Assembly (NCBI RefSeq): GCF_041103235.1
Contig: NZ_JBGCUN010000001.1
Coordinates: 2,790,001 to 2,854,000, forward strand
Length of the DNA: 64,000 nt
DNA from: Yoonia sp. R2331
GTDB lineage: Bacteria; Pseudomonadota; Alphaproteobacteria; Rhodobacterales; Rhodobacteraceae
Direction: 5' to 3'
The translations under genes were made by a program, and so were the position numbers. Below are positions 27,263 through 36,312 of the stretch, in pieces. The notes beneath the pieces were generated by a model, which was given only the letters and a program-made list of their open reading frames with translations, had not been told where the DNA came from and did no database searches. Within the stretch, counting starts at the first letter, position 1; the number at the start of each line of letters is the position of its first letter.

Positions 27263-28120
27263 TTGAGACTAAAGGAATTGAGTTTTCGTCTGCTGAACGG
27301 CGTCGTCATGGCCCTTCACCGCGCGGTACTGCGGGCCTATGGATCGAACACCCATTACAGCAACAGCAAATCCGGCAGTGCCGCCGCTTTTGAAGGCGCG
27401 CTGTTCCACTATAACGCCCGCAAGTTCGGCGCGACCGGCAATTTAGACGTGACCGAAGAAAACGAGAACGCAACGCGTAACGCCTTGTTTCAAATGATGA
27501 AATCGGGTGACGTCTTTTATGACATCGGCGCGCATGGGGGTGTCTTCACGATCACCGCGCAACGGCGTGTCGCGGGATTGAAGGTCTATTCGTTTGAGCC
27601 GCAACCGAAGGAGCTTTTGCTGAATCTTGCGCTGAATAACTTGGCGCAAGACCGTGTTTTTCAGGTTGCCGTTGGTGATCAAGCCGGAACCGTGCGGATG
27701 ACGTCGGACAAACGATCCTCAAACCATCTGAGCGAAAGCGGCGATCTGGAGGTCGAATGTGTCCGCCTCGATGACTTTCGCGCGGCCAAAGACTTGCCAC
27801 CGCCGACCTGGATCAAAATTGATATCGAAGGGATGGAGCTGCCTGCGTTCAAAGGTTTCGCAAAGACACTGGCAGAGGCGCAGCCGGTCATCATCTGCGA
27901 AATCAACCATGTTTTCAATCGCTTCGGCGCCAGCCTGCCTGATCTGATCGGCTTTTTCAAAGCGCTGGACTACATCGTGTTGGCCAATACCGCAGAGGGT
28001 TTCACGCCCGCAAATATGGCTGCGACCGAGCTTGATGATCTGGGACGGTCTGCAGATGAGAATTTCTGGTTCGTACCAAACAAGGACCGGTCGAAGTTTC
28101 TGAATCCGGCGCAGTCATGA
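27263..28120 (+). CDS. FkbM family methyltransferase
   Basis: A 285-residue protein. The SAM-binding core shows VFYDIGAHGGVFTITAQ near 90-106, VYSFEPQPKELLLNLALN, and the FkbM WIKIDIEGMELPAFKG block. The start used is a TTG at 27263 with GAGG 7 bp upstream; an ATG at 27308 is an alternative that would shorten the N-terminus by 15 residues. FkbM enzymes O-methylate sugars or other hydroxyls; the substrate is unknown. It is on the strand opposite to the ribosomal genes around it. Confidence 0.85.
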   Translation: MRLKELSFRLLNGVVMALHRAVLRAYGSNTHYSNSKSGSAAAFEGALFHYNARKFGATGNLDVTEENENATRNALFQMMKSGDVFYDIGAHGGVFTITAQRRVAGLKVYSFEPQPKELLLNLALNNLAQDRVFQVAVGDQAGTVRMTSDKRSSNHLSESGDLEVECVRLDDFRAAKDLPPPTWIKIDIEGMELPAFKGFAKTLAEAQPVIICEINHVFNRFGASLPDLIGFFKALDYIVLANTAEGFTPANMAATELDDLGRSADENFWFVPNKDRSKFLNPAQS

Positions 28121-28294
28121 CCCTGAAAATCAGTTACCGCCGTTAAGAAAATCGCACATGGGCGATGCACACCCTATGCACAAACCATACACATCGCGGC
28201 TGACCCAAGGGCCATCAGACGTGGTGAATGCGGCGGGCGGGGCGTTAACGCGGTCGTTTGTTAACGGCAATGAAAGATGTGCAGTTTGCACAGG

Positions 28295-29521
28295 CTATTT
28301 TGCGCCCGAGAGGTCATCCAAATCGCAGCGCAGCCGGAATCCGGCGGCGCGCAGGGTGTCTACGATTTTGCGGACGTGGTGGGCGTCGCGCGCCTCAATG
28401 ACGACATCGAGTTCGGCTTGTTTGAGGCTGACGGATTGCATCATGCGCTGGTGAATGACCTCGATCACGTTGGCGCCCGCCTCGCCGATGATGCGGCTGA
28501 TGTTGGAGAGCTGGCCGGGCGTGTCGTCGATTTCAAACGTCAGGCGAGTGATGCGGCCGTCGCGCATCAGCCCGCGCAGGATCAGCGTCGACAACAACCT
28601 GCTGTCGATATTGCCGCCGCAGATCACCAGCCCGACCTTTTTGCCTTTGAAGTCGCTCAGGTGCTGTTTGATCACAGCAAGGCCCGCGCCGGGGGCACCT
28701 TCGACGACGAGCTTCTCGTTTGAGAGCAAATCAAAGACCGCGTCTTCGATGGCGGGTTCATCGACGGAATAGACGTGGTCGACGTGATCGCGGATCAGCG
28801 CCACATTGGCATCCGAGGGGGTGCGCACGGCGATACCTTCGGCCAGTGTCGCGCCGCCAAAATTCGTGGGGCTGCCGTCGACCTGTGATTTCACGGCATC
28901 AAACAGATGTGCTTGCGCGCCGATCACGGTGACATCGGGTTTCAGCCCCTTGGCCGCGACGGCCATGCCCGCGATCAACCCGCCGCCGCCGATGGGAACA
29001 ACGATCACGTCGAGGTCGGCGACCTGTGTCAGCATTTCAAGTGCGACGGTCCCCTGCCCTGCGGCCACAACGGGATCATCAAAGGGATGCACGAAGGTCA
29101 GCCCGTCCTGCGCGGCGAGGTCATTGGTGAAGGAGACGCTGTCGTCAAAACCCGCCCCATGCAGGATGACCCGCGCGCCCAGTTCTTCGGTGCGCTGGAC
29201 TTTGTTGAAGGGGGTGCCTTCGGGCATGACGATGGTCGCGGCGATGCCAAGGCGCTGCGCGTGATAGGCGAGGCCCTGGGCGTGGTTGCCAGCCGAACAG
29301 GCAATGACGCCTGCGGCTTTTTGCACGTCAGTCAGGGTCAGCAGTTTTGCCAGCGCGCCACGGGCCTTAAAGGCGTTGGTGTGCTGGAGGTTTTCCAGTT
29401 TCAGATAGAGGTCGATGCCAAGATGCAGCGACAGGCGGTTGGCGCGCACGGTGGGGGTCAGGATCGTGGCGTCGCGGATCGCGTCATGGGTGGTTTGGAT
29501 ATCGGCAAGTGTCAGCGACAT
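28295..29521 (-). CDS. ilvA: Threonine ammonia-lyase (threonine dehydratase) with ACT domain
   Basis: A 408-residue PLP enzyme. The PLP lysine is in NAFKARGAL near residue 53, the phosphate-binding glycine loop in VVPIGGGGLIAGMA, and a serine in ACSAGNHAQGLAYHA. The last about 75 residues form an ACT regulatory domain (ITRLTFEIDDTPGQLSNISRI). It deaminates threonine to 2-oxobutanoate for isoleucine synthesis. It sits just past the terminator of the rpmD block, so it needs its own promoter in the 74-bp gap or readthrough. The biosynthetic/catabolic distinction is uncertain; the short ACT form resembles TdcB/IlvA1. Confidence 0.9.
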   Translation of the reverse strand: MSLTLADIQTTHDAIRDATILTPTVRANRLSLHLGIDLYLKLENLQHTNAFKARGALAKLLTLTDVQKAAGVIACSAGNHAQGLAYHAQRLGIAATIVMPEGTPFNKVQRTEELGARVILHGAGFDDSVSFTNDLAAQDGLTFVHPFDDPVVAAGQGTVALEMLTQVADLDVIVVPIGGGGLIAGMAVAAKGLKPDVTVIGAQAHLFDAVKSQVDGSPTNFGGATLAEGIAVRTPSDANVALIRDHVDHVYSVDEPAIEDAVFDLLSNEKLVVEGAPGAGLAVIKQHLSDFKGKKVGLVICGGNIDSRLLSTLILRGLMRDGRITRLTFEIDDTPGQLSNISRIIGEAGANVIEVIHQRMMQSVSLKQAELDVVIEARDAHHVRKIVDTLRAAGFRLRCDLDDLSGAK

Positions 29522-29542
29522 GGGCGCACCCCTTTGGAAACG

Positions 29543-29570
29543 AAAAACCCCGGACCGATGGCCCGGGGTT
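29543..29570 (-). terminator. Intrinsic terminator after rpmD
   Basis: An 8-bp stem (AACCCCGG / CCGGGGTT) with a 9-nt loop, followed on the minus strand by TTTTTCG, lies 26 bp after the rpmD stop. It ends the rpmC-rpmD transcript before ilvA. Confidence 0.85.
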
Positions 29571-29595
29571 CCTAAAAGTCATAACCGCCCGGCAG

Positions 29596-29784
29596 TTAGC
29601 CTTTCTCTTCGATGATCTCGACGAGGTGGGGAATCTTGTTGACCATGCCGCGCACGGAAGGGGTATCTTCCAGCTCGCGGGTGCGGTTCATCTTGTTCAG
29701 GCCCAGACCAATGAGGGTCTGGCGCTGCTTTTCGGGGCGACGGATCGGAGAGCCGATCTGTTTGACGACGATTGTTTTAGCCAT
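29596..29784 (-). CDS. rpmD: 50S ribosomal protein L30
   Basis: A 62-residue protein: [21 protein letters not shown], then [21 protein letters not shown] and [10 protein letters not shown], the full L30 pattern. It is the last gene before the terminator at 29543-29570. Confidence 0.97.
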   Translation of the reverse strand: MAKTIVVKQIGSPIRRPEKQRQTLIGLGLNKMNRTRELEDTPSVRGMVNKIPHLVEIIEEKG

Positions 29785-29796
29785 ATCGCGGTCTCC

Positions 29797-30375
29797 TTAT
29801 GCGTCTGCTGCTTCAGCGGCTTCGGCGGCAGGCGCCTCGTCACGCTTGGGCAGGATGTCAGCCACTTTCTTGCCACGACGCTGGGCGACGTTGCGCGGCG
29901 ACTGCTCTTTCTGCAGGCCGTTGATGGTGGCGCGGATCATGTTGTAGGGGTTGGCAGAGCCGACGGACTTGGACACGACGTCCTGCACACCCAGCATTTC
30001 GAATACGGCACGCATCGGACCACCGGCGATGATCCCGGTACCAACAGGCGCTTGGCGCATTACGACTTTACCAGCGCCGTGGCGGCCTTCGATGTCGTGG
30101 TGCAGTGTGCGGCCATCTTTCAGGGCGACGCGGATCATCTGACGCTTGGCTTGTTCAGTGGCCTTGCGGATCGCCTCTGGCACCTCTTTGGCTTTACCCT
30201 TGCCAAAGCCGACGCGGCCTTTTTGGTCACCCACAACGACGAGGGCTGCAAAACCGAAGTTCTTACCACCTTTGGTCGTCTTGGAGACCCGGTTGATCGC
30301 GACCAGACGGTCGGCAAACTCGGGTGCTTGTTCTTCGCGGTTGCGGCCGCGGCCGCGGTTTTCACGTTCTGCCAT
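29797..30375 (-). CDS. rpsE: 30S ribosomal protein S5
   Basis: A 192-residue protein with [20 protein letters not shown], the [20 protein letters not shown] motif, and [20 protein letters not shown] charged N-terminal [10 protein letters not shown] stretch and an Ala/Glu-rich C-terminal tail extend the core, as in other alphaproteobacteria. It is 142 bp downstream of rplR; the gap contains a palindromic repeat. Confidence 0.97.
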   Translation of the reverse strand: MAERENRGRGRNREEQAPEFADRLVAINRVSKTTKGGKNFGFAALVVVGDQKGRVGFGKGKAKEVPEAIRKATEQAKRQMIRVALKDGRTLHHDIEGRHGAGKVVMRQAPVGTGIIAGGPMRAVFEMLGVQDVVSKSVGSANPYNMIRATINGLQKEQSPRNVAQRRGKKVADILPKRDEAPAAEAAEAADA

Positions 30376-30455
30376 GTGTCTGGCGTCCTTTGTATCGTGG
30401 GCGTTGCCGCCCGGTTGTCCAACCGCAGTGACGCATCAGCGCCCCCGGTCATCGA

Positions 30456-30479
30456 GAGTCGGGGTAAACCCCGACCTAC
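30456..30479. repeat. REP-like palindrome, copy 1 (rplR-rpsE gap)
   Basis: A palindrome with GTCGGGGT and ACCCCGAC arms around AA (30458-30475), flanked by GA on the left and CTAC on the right. All 24 bp recur identically at 61861-61884 upstream of rplB. A GC-rich stretch with further inverted CCCGCC/GGCGGG pieces follows to 30510. Confidence 0.8.
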
Positions 30480-30517
30480 GGGTGATTGGGAGGGCGGGAG
30501 CAACCCCCGCCACACCT

Positions 30518-30883
30518 TTAGATTTTCAAGCCACCTTCACGGGCCGCATCGGCCAAGGCCTTGATCTTGCCGTGAAACAGGAAACCACCACGGTCGAAAT
30601 AAGCAACTTCGACGCCGGCCTTCTTGGCGCGTTCTGCGATTGCAGCACCCACCTTGGCAGCGGCTTCGACGTTGTTCTTGCCGACCACGCCCAGATCCTT
30701 TTCGAGCGAGGAAGCGGACGCCAGTGTGACGCCATTCACATCGTCGATCAGCTGGACGCTGATGTTCTTGTTGGAGCGGTGCACGGACAGACGGGGGCGA
30801 CCCACGTTTGCCGTAACCTTCCGCAGCTTGTTCCGAACGCGCAAGCGGCGCTTCAGAAACAGTTGTCTCTTTGAATTTGCCAT
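30518..30883 (-). CDS. rplR: 50S ribosomal protein L18
   Basis: A 121-residue protein with the basic [12 protein letters not shown] start, [19 protein letters not shown], and the C-terminal [21 protein letters not shown] block. It is located between rplF and rpsE. Confidence 0.97.
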   Translation of the reverse strand: MANSKRQLFLKRRLRVRNKLRKVTANVGRPRLSVHRSNKNISVQLIDDVNGVTLASASSLEKDLGVVGKNNVEAAAKVGAAIAERAKKAGVEVAYFDRGGFLFHGKIKALADAAREGGLKI

Positions 30884-30894
30884 TTTTTGCGTCC

Positions 30895-31428
30895 TTACTT
30901 CTTCTTGCCTTCTTTGCGGAAGACATACTCGTCCTTGTACTTGATACCCTTGCCTTTATATGGCTCGGGCTTGCGCCATTCGCGGATGTTTGCCGCGACC
31001 TGACCCACAAGCTGCTGGTCGATACCTTCCACAGAGATTTCAGTTGGCTTGTCGGCCTTGACCGTCACGCCTGCTGGCACCTCAAAGTTGACGTCGTGGC
31101 TGTAGCCCAGCGACAGCTTCAGGGTGTTGCCCTGCATCTGTGCCCGGTAACCCACGCCGCTGATCTCAAGCTCTTTCTTGAAGCCGTTGGTCACGCCTTC
31201 AACGCAGTTTGCGACCTGCGTGCGGGACATGCCCCACTGCTGGCGTGCGCGCTTGGATTTGCCACGGGGATCGATGGATACGGCGTTGCCGTCCACGGTC
31301 AGCGTGACATCATCAGTGGCTGTGAAGCTGCGGACGCCCTTGGGGCCTTTCACTTCGATGGTCTGGCCGGAGACTTTCGCCTCTACTCCTGCGGGGAGTT
31401 CGACCGGTTTTTTACCAATACGAGACAT
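30895..31428 (-). CDS. rplF: 50S ribosomal protein L6
   Basis: A 177-residue protein from the ATG at 31428: [29 protein letters not shown], and the C-terminal signature region [20 protein letters not shown] longer frame overlaps rpsH and is rejected. Confidence 0.97.
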   Translation of the reverse strand: MSRIGKKPVELPAGVEAKVSGQTIEVKGPKGVRSFTATDDVTLTVDGNAVSIDPRGKSKRARQQWGMSRTQVANCVEGVTNGFKKELEISGVGYRAQMQGNTLKLSLGYSHDVNFEVPAGVTVKADKPTEISVEGIDQQLVGQVAANIREWRKPEPYKGKGIKYKDEYVFRKEGKKK

Positions 31429-31438
31429 TGTGGTCCCC

Positions 31439-31831
31439 TTAGAAGATTGTGCAGAGCACTTCGCCGCCAACGTTGGCCGCACGTGCGTTTGCATCCGACA
31501 TCACACCCTTGGGGGTGGAGACAATCGACACACCCAGGCCCTGACGGACGCTTGGGAGGTCATTGGCGCCCATGTAGACGCGGCGACCGGGCTTAGAGAC
31601 CCGCTTCAATTCGCGAATAACAGGGGTACCTTCGTGGTACTTCAGCTCAATACGCAGGGCGGGGTGACCGTCCTTGCCATCAACCTTGCTGTAGCCGCGG
31701 ATGTAGCCTTCGTCGGCCAGGACATCCAGAACCCATGCACGCAGCTTGGAGGCAGGTGTTTCCACCGAACCTTTGCCGCGCATCTGGTTGTTGCGGATAC
31801 GTGTCAGCATATCACCGATAGGATCATTCAT
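31439..31831 (-). CDS. rpsH: 30S ribosomal protein S8
   Basis: A 130-residue protein: [38 protein letters not shown], and the C-terminal [20 protein letters not shown] signature. It lies 12 bp after rpsN. Confidence 0.97.
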   Translation of the reverse strand: MNDPIGDMLTRIRNNQMRGKGSVETPASKLRAWVLDVLADEGYIRGYSKVDGKDGHPALRIELKYHEGTPVIRELKRVSKPGRRVYMGANDLPSVRQGLGVSIVSTPKGVMSDANARAANVGGEVLCTIF

Positions 31832-31843
31832 AATTGTTTCTCC

Positions 31844-32149
31844 TTACCAGCTTGACTTGACCATACCGGGGATTTCGCCATTGGAACCAAGGTCCCGCAG
31901 CGCGATCCGGCTGATCTTGAGTTTGCGGTAATAGGCGTGTGGACGCCCGGTGAGCTGGCAACGGTTGTGCAGACGCACCTTGGAAGAGTTGCGCGGCAGT
32001 TTTGCCAGTTCAAGGCTTGCCTTGAAACGCTCTTCCACGGGCTTCTCTTGGTCGTTGATGATCGCCTTCAGTGCGGCACGCTTTTCAGCATACTGCGCCA
32101 CCAGCTTTTCGCGCTTTTTCTCGCGCTCGATCATGGATTTCTTAGCCAT
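31844..32149 (-). CDS. rpsN: 30S ribosomal protein S14
   Basis: A 101-residue protein of the long, zinc-free form: [19 protein letters not shown] at the N-terminus, [20 protein letters not shown], and [20 protein letters not shown]. The CxxC pair of the short zinc form is absent. Confidence 0.97.
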   Translation of the reverse strand: MAKKSMIEREKKREKLVAQYAEKRAALKAIINDQEKPVEERFKASLELAKLPRNSSKVRLHNRCQLTGRPHAYYRKLKISRIALRDLGSNGEIPGMVKSSW

Positions 32150-32170
32150 ATCTAATGTCTCCCTGACGCT

Positions 32171-32734
32171 TTAGCTGTTGAAGGGCATGTTGAAGGCTTT
32201 CAACAGGCTCTTGGCTTCGGCGTCGGTTTCAGCGGTGGTGCAGATGACGATGTCCATGCCCCAGTTCTCATCGATCTTGTCGAAGTTGATCTCGGGGAAC
32301 ACCAGGTGCTCTTTCAGGCCGGTGGCATAGTTGCCACGACCGTCAAAGGACTTACCCGAGACACCGCGGAAGTCGCGGATACGGGGCATGGCGACATAGA
32401 TCAGACGCTCCAGGAATTCGTACATCCGGTCGCCACGCAGCGTGACCTTGGCGCCCAGCGGCATGTCTTCACGGACGCGGAAGCCAGCGATGGACTTCTT
32501 GGCGCGTGTTGTCATGGCCTTCTGACCGGCGATGGTGGTCAGGTCTTCCTGAGCCGACTTCGCCTTTTTGCTGTCGCGGACAGCTTCTGCACCGCAGCCG
32601 ATGTTCAGGACGATCTTGTCCAGACGCGGGATCTGCATGTCGTTCTTGTAGCCGAATTCCTCTTTCATGGCGGCACGGATCGTGTCGACATACTGGGTCT
32701 TCAGGCGCGGGGTGTAGTTTGCGGCATCAAGCAT
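32171..32734 (-). CDS. rplE: 50S ribosomal protein L5
   Basis: A 187-residue protein with [58 protein letters not shown] and [17 protein letters not shown]. Its first base is the last base of rplX, so the genes are coupled. Confidence 0.97.
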   Translation of the reverse strand: MLDAANYTPRLKTQYVDTIRAAMKEEFGYKNDMQIPRLDKIVLNIGCGAEAVRDSKKAKSAQEDLTTIAGQKAMTTRAKKSIAGFRVREDMPLGAKVTLRGDRMYEFLERLIYVAMPRIRDFRGVSGKSFDGRGNYATGLKEHLVFPEINFDKIDENWGMDIVICTTAETDAEAKSLLKAFNMPFNS

Positions 32735-33039
32735 CAGATCGCATCCCCTGTTGTCTTGGCAAAGCGCACCTTGTGGTCGCCATCCATACGGAAGCCGACG
32801 CGGGTGGGTTTGCCTTTTGCATCAACGATAGCCAGGTTCGACAGCTGGATCGGCATCGCCTTGGGCGTGCGGCCACCTTGGTCGTTCTGGGATTGCTTCT
32901 GGTGGCGGACGGCCATGTTGACACCGTCAACAATTGCCTTGCCGGACTTTGGATCAACCGAAGCGATTTCGCCCGTTTTGCCCTTGTCCTTGCCAGCCAG
33001 CACGATGACCTTGTCACCTTTGCGGAGTTTCGCAGCCAT
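32734..33039 (-). CDS. rplX: 50S ribosomal protein L24
   Basis: A 101-residue protein with the KOW motif [20 protein letters not shown] at residues 7-26 and [19 protein letters not shown]. It follows rplN by 2 bp. Confidence 0.97.
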   Translation of the reverse strand: MAAKLRKGDKVIVLAGKDKGKTGEIASVDPKSGKAIVDGVNMAVRHQKQSQNDQGGRTPKAMPIQLSNLAIVDAKGKPTRVGFRMDGDHKVRFAKTTGDAI

Positions 33040-33041
33040 GA

Positions 33042-33410
33042 TTACAGCACCTCCGGAGCAAGCGAGATGATTTTCATGAAGTTCTTGGCGCGCAGTTCGC
33101 GCACAACCGGTCCAAAAATACGGGTGCCGATCGGCTCTCCGTTGTTGTTGAGGATCACGGCGGCGTTGCGATCAAAACGGATCGCGGTGCCATCTTCACG
33201 GCGTACTTCTTTGGCAGTGCGTACGACGACGGCTTTACGCACGTCACCTTTCTTTACGCGACCGCGTGGAATGGCCTCTTTCACCGATACGACAATGATG
33301 TCTCCAACACTGGCGTAACGACGGTGAGAACCACCCAGAACCTTGATGCACTGAACACGGCGTGCGCCGCTGTTGTCAGCAACATCCAGATTGGTCTGCA
33401 TCTGGATCAT
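33042..33410 (-). CDS. rplN: 50S ribosomal protein L14
   Basis: A 122-residue protein: [20 protein letters not shown] and the signature [18 protein letters not shown] with [12 protein letters not shown]. It is 83 bp downstream of rpsQ. Confidence 0.98.
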   Translation of the reverse strand: MIQMQTNLDVADNSGARRVQCIKVLGGSHRRYASVGDIIVVSVKEAIPRGRVKKGDVRKAVVVRTAKEVRREDGTAIRFDRNAAVILNNNGEPIGTRIFGPVVRELRAKNFMKIISLAPEVL

Positions 33411-33493
33411 TTGGTTTCCTTCCGACCTATGAGGCTATCCCCGATTTCTGACCGGGCCCCCAGGGTTTCGATTGTGCTGCTCAGTGCCCGCCC

Positions 33494-33724
33494 TTAGGAG
33501 GCGATCACTTCCCAGCGTTTGGTTTTCGATTTCGGCGCACATTCCTGGATACGGACCTGGTCGCCGACGTTGAAAGCGTTGTTTTCGTCGTGTGCGCGGT
33601 ACTTCTTGGATTTCCGCACAGTTTTCTGCAGCAGCGGGTGCTTGAAGCGACGCTCGACAGACACGGTGACGGTCTGGGCGTTCTGGTTGCTTGTGACAAC
33701 ACCGGACAGGATACGCTTAGGCAT
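33494..33724 (-). CDS. rpsQ: 30S ribosomal protein S17
   Basis: A 76-residue protein with [39 protein letters not shown] and the [12 protein letters not shown] turn. It is 3 bp downstream of rpmC. Confidence 0.97.
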   Translation of the reverse strand: MPKRILSGVVTSNQNAQTVTVSVERRFKHPLLQKTVRKSKKYRAHDENNAFNVGDQVRIQECAPKSKTKRWEVIAS

Positions 33725-33727
33725 GGA

Positions 33728-33934
33728 TTAAGCCTCCTTGGCAGCGTCGGCTGCTTTTTCGTTCAGAATGGTTTTGACCTGAGCGGCCGCGCGGCGCGCT
33801 TTGCGCATGGCGGCTGTGTTCTCAAGCTGGCCGGTGGCCTGCTGGAAACGCAGGTTGAAGGCTTCTTTCTTCAGGTTTGTCAGCTCATCACGCAGCTGAT
33901 CGGGGGTCTTGCCCCGCAGTTCATTGGCGTCCAT
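33728..33934 (-). CDS. rpmC: 50S ribosomal protein L29
   Basis: A 68-residue helical protein: [40 protein letters not shown] and [17 protein letters not shown], the L29 pattern. GGAG lies 8 bp upstream. In the normal S10 order it directly follows rplP; here rplP is 25 kb away, and a promoter sits upstream. Confidence 0.96.
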   Translation of the reverse strand: MDANELRGKTPDQLRDELTNLKKEAFNLRFQQATGQLENTAAMRKARRAAAQVKTILNEKAADAAKEA

Positions 33935-34012
33935 TGGACGGCTCCTTTTTCAACATCACCGGCAGGCCCTTATCAGGTGACCCGATTCCCGGTGGAGTGG
34001 GTAGAAGTGGGC

Positions 34013-34041
34013 CGTATAGGAGGGTTGGAGGGATGTGGCAA
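34013..34041 (-). promoter_or_regulatory. Sigma70-like promoter for rpmC-rpmD
   Basis: On the minus strand TTGCCA (34041-34036) and TATACG (34018-34013) are 17 bp apart, about 80 bp upstream of rpmC. The same TTGCCA-17-TATA layout occurs upstream of rplB at 61970-61998. Confidence 0.75.
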
Positions 34042-34104
34042 GGGGGTTGTGAGGAAACCTGTTTCATGCCCAATTTGGGCAAAACTAATAAAAGCGCAAA
34101 GACA

Positions 34105-34473
34105 ATGAAAAAGATCCTCTTACTCGTCGTATTGGGCGTGGTCGGCTGGCTTGGCTACGACGTCTACAAGATGGGATTGCATACCCGCCCATCGATGCCT
34201 GAAGGTGCGTTCTCACTTTCGTTCACGAATGGATACCGAGTCATCGTGATCGACCAAGAGACTGTTGAACCTGACCGCCGATATTCGGCCCGAAATTTTG
34301 ATTTGCCCGAGTGGATTCTCAAGGGCTGGTCAATTTGTCGTCCGGCATCAGACGATCAAAGGAACAATGCAGAGGGATTGACGATTGGACATAGGCTGGA
34401 AGCCATTTGCGAATTAGAGATAGATGACGAATTGGTGCAAACTGGAATTCTGACGTCTCGACCTAATCTCTAG
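34105..34473 (+). CDS. Hypothetical membrane-anchored protein
   Basis: A 122-residue protein from the ATG at 34105. Residues 2-18 (KKILLLVVLGVVGWLGY) form an N-terminal membrane anchor or signal; the rest is soluble and acidic, with two Cys (SICRP and AICELE) that could pair in the periplasm. I recognise no family. Base composition is lower in GC than its neighbours. It is the first gene of the accessory island after the rpmC promoter, divergent to the ribosomal block. Confidence 0.65.
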   Translation: MKKILLLVVLGVVGWLGYDVYKMGLHTRPSMPEGAFSLSFTNGYRVIVIDQETVEPDRRYSARNFDLPEWILKGWSICRPASDDQRNNAEGLTIGHRLEAICELEIDDELVQTGILTSRPNL

Positions 34474-34492
34474 CAAATTGCGAACCGGAAGC

Positions 34493-35101
34493 ATGACCAA
34501 CTCATCAGACCTCTTCTCCACCCCGCTCTACCATTCCCAACTCAAAGGCATCGACGCGGCTGAGTTGGAGCAATCCTGCCTTGTGATCGCTGATGACGAT
34601 GAGGCGGGGCAAGAGTGGTGTGAGGCGCATGAATTTCCGGGGTATACGTCCTATGCCTCTCTCACCGATCTGCCGTGGCGGTTTCCGATCTTTAAGGACC
34701 TCGTGGAGGAGTTGGACAAGCATGTCGCCGCCTTTGTGAAAGACCTGCATTTTGATCTGGGCGACAAAAAGATCGTGCTGGAGGATTTGTGGATCAACAT
34801 TCTGCCAGAGGGTGGCATTCATACGGCGCATATTCATCCGCATTCGGTGATTTCTGGGACGACCTATGTGGCGATGCCCGAGGGGGCCAGCGCTATCAAG
34901 TTCGAGGACCCAAGGTTGCAGATGATGATGGCCGCCCCGCCGCGGACCAAGGATGCGCCAGAGCATTTGCGGCAGTTCATCTATGTCAAACCGAAGGTCG
35001 GTGATGTTCTGCTGTGGGAAAGCTGGCTGCGCCATGAGGTGCCGATGAACATGGCCGAGGACGAGCGGATCAGCGTGTCGTTCAATTACAAGTGGGAATG
35101 A
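34493..35101 (+). CDS. TIGR02466-type 2-oxoglutarate/Fe(II) oxygenase-like protein
   Basis: A 202-residue protein. The iron ligands appear in the jelly-roll: HTAHIHPHSVISGTTYVAMP near 108-127 and a distal His in ESWLRHEVPMN, with a 2-oxoglutarate-binding Arg region after it (DERISVSFNYKW). This matches the small uncharacterised TIGR02466 oxygenase family. The start at 34493 is preferred to an upstream one. Its stop overlaps the next start (ATGA). Confidence 0.8.
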   Translation: MTNSSDLFSTPLYHSQLKGIDAAELEQSCLVIADDDEAGQEWCEAHEFPGYTSYASLTDLPWRFPIFKDLVEELDKHVAAFVKDLHFDLGDKKIVLEDLWINILPEGGIHTAHIHPHSVISGTTYVAMPEGASAIKFEDPRLQMMMAAPPRTKDAPEHLRQFIYVKPKVGDVLLWESWLRHEVPMNMAEDERISVSFNYKWE

Positions 35102-35583
35102 CCCCGGCAGAGGCGCTGGCGTGGTTTGACGGTTTGGCCCCGGTCACCGTCGCGGACATGACGGGCCGCTGGCGCGGTGAAGCCGTGCCAACGGGGCATC
35201 GGCTGGACCCGTTGTTGGCCGCCGCAGGTTGGTGGGGCAAGGCGTTTGAGGGGCCCGAAGATGTGCATCCGCTTCTGCACGGGGCCGAGGGTCGGGTGGC
35301 GGTGAACCCGGCGTTGCTGCCGTTGAGCTGGGGCGTGCATCTGCCCCCTGCCCTTGTGCGGTTTGCGTTTCCGCTGATCCGTCCGTTGATTGCCACGCGA
35401 CGCCCGCGTGCGCGGCTGCGGATGATGGGCTATCGCGGCGTGACCTCGGCCACGATGATCTATGACGCCAAGCCGATTTGCGATGTTTTCCGGCGTATAG
35501 ATGACGCCACTGTGCTGGGTTGCATGGATCAGCGCGGGGCCGATCCGTTCTTCTTCAAGCTGACGCGAGACGGCGCGGATTGA
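35098..35583 (+). CDS. DUF4334 / GXWXG domain protein
   Basis: A 161-residue protein starting at the ATG that overlaps the previous stop. The N-terminal GRWRGEAVPTGHRLDPLL is the GXWXG domain, and the C-terminal MMGYRGVTSATMIYDAKPI with DATVLGCMDQRG is DUF4334. The family is uncharacterised. The 3' end overlaps the convergent DUF2585 gene by 29 bp. Confidence 0.88.
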   Translation: MTPAEALAWFDGLAPVTVADMTGRWRGEAVPTGHRLDPLLAAAGWWGKAFEGPEDVHPLLHGAEGRVAVNPALLPLSWGVHLPPALVRFAFPLIRPLIATRRPRARLRMMGYRGVTSATMIYDAKPICDVFRRIDDATVLGCMDQRGADPFFFKLTRDGAD

Positions 35584-36136
35584 TTTCCTGCTGCCAATCC
35601 TCGACGGCATCCAGCGGATAGATCAGCATCAGTGTGGACAGGGTGAGGCTGTCGCGGGCGACGAAGGCGGCGGAAAGCTCCAACGTGGCGACCAGCGCGA
35701 TCACCACGCGTTTGCGCAAGTGCCAGGCGGTAAAGAAGCCGCCCATCATCCAGATATAGTCCGCCACGGCATTGAGCACGCTGTCACCGTGGTAGCCCGC
35801 GTTGATCGTGGTGGCGCGGAAGGCGTCGAGCACGAAATCCGTATGCTCGATAATCTCCCACCCGATGCCGGTTGCAATCGCGGTCGCAAAGAGCGGTTTG
35901 AACCCAAGCTGGGGAAAAAACACGCGCCCGACAAGCGCGATCAGCACACCGTGCAGGATGTGGCTGAGCGTGTACCAATCGGCGATGTGCTGCGAATTGC
36001 CGCTGTCAAAGACCGAGCCGACCCAGAGCTTGACCTGCCCACAGGTGCAGATCAGCGGCTGGCCCCAGGCAAAGAGCGTGGCAGCAATGGCAAAGATGCC
36101 CAACACGGCAACAAAATAGAGCGATTTGAGCGGCAT
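35555..36136 (-). CDS. DUF2585 (UPF0314) membrane protein
   Basis: A 193-residue protein with about five hydrophobic segments. The conserved blocks are CTCGQVKLWVGSVFDSGNSQ after the first membrane segment, DWYTLSHILHGVLIA, and GIGWEIIEHTDFVLDAFR with NAGYHGDSVLNAVADYIWM. UPF0314 members are inner-membrane proteins of unknown role, common in alphaproteobacteria. Confidence 0.9.
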   Translation of the reverse strand: MPLKSLYFVAVLGIFAIAATLFAWGQPLICTCGQVKLWVGSVFDSGNSQHIADWYTLSHILHGVLIALVGRVFFPQLGFKPLFATAIATGIGWEIIEHTDFVLDAFRATTINAGYHGDSVLNAVADYIWMMGGFFTAWHLRKRVVIALVATLELSAAFVARDSLTLSTLMLIYPLDAVEDWQQEINPRRLASA

Positions 36137-36312
36137 AACGAGCCTCTTTTTCCAGCGACGGGATCACGTTAACCATTGCTTGCGGGCATTTTGGGGCCGC
36201 AGTGAGGCCGGATTGTGCACAACCGTAAGGCCGTAGCCGGGCCGCCTGATATACGTTAGGGTGTCGTGCGCGTGGCTGAAACGACGGGCTGCGCCCGCAT
36301 CAAAAGGTTCAG

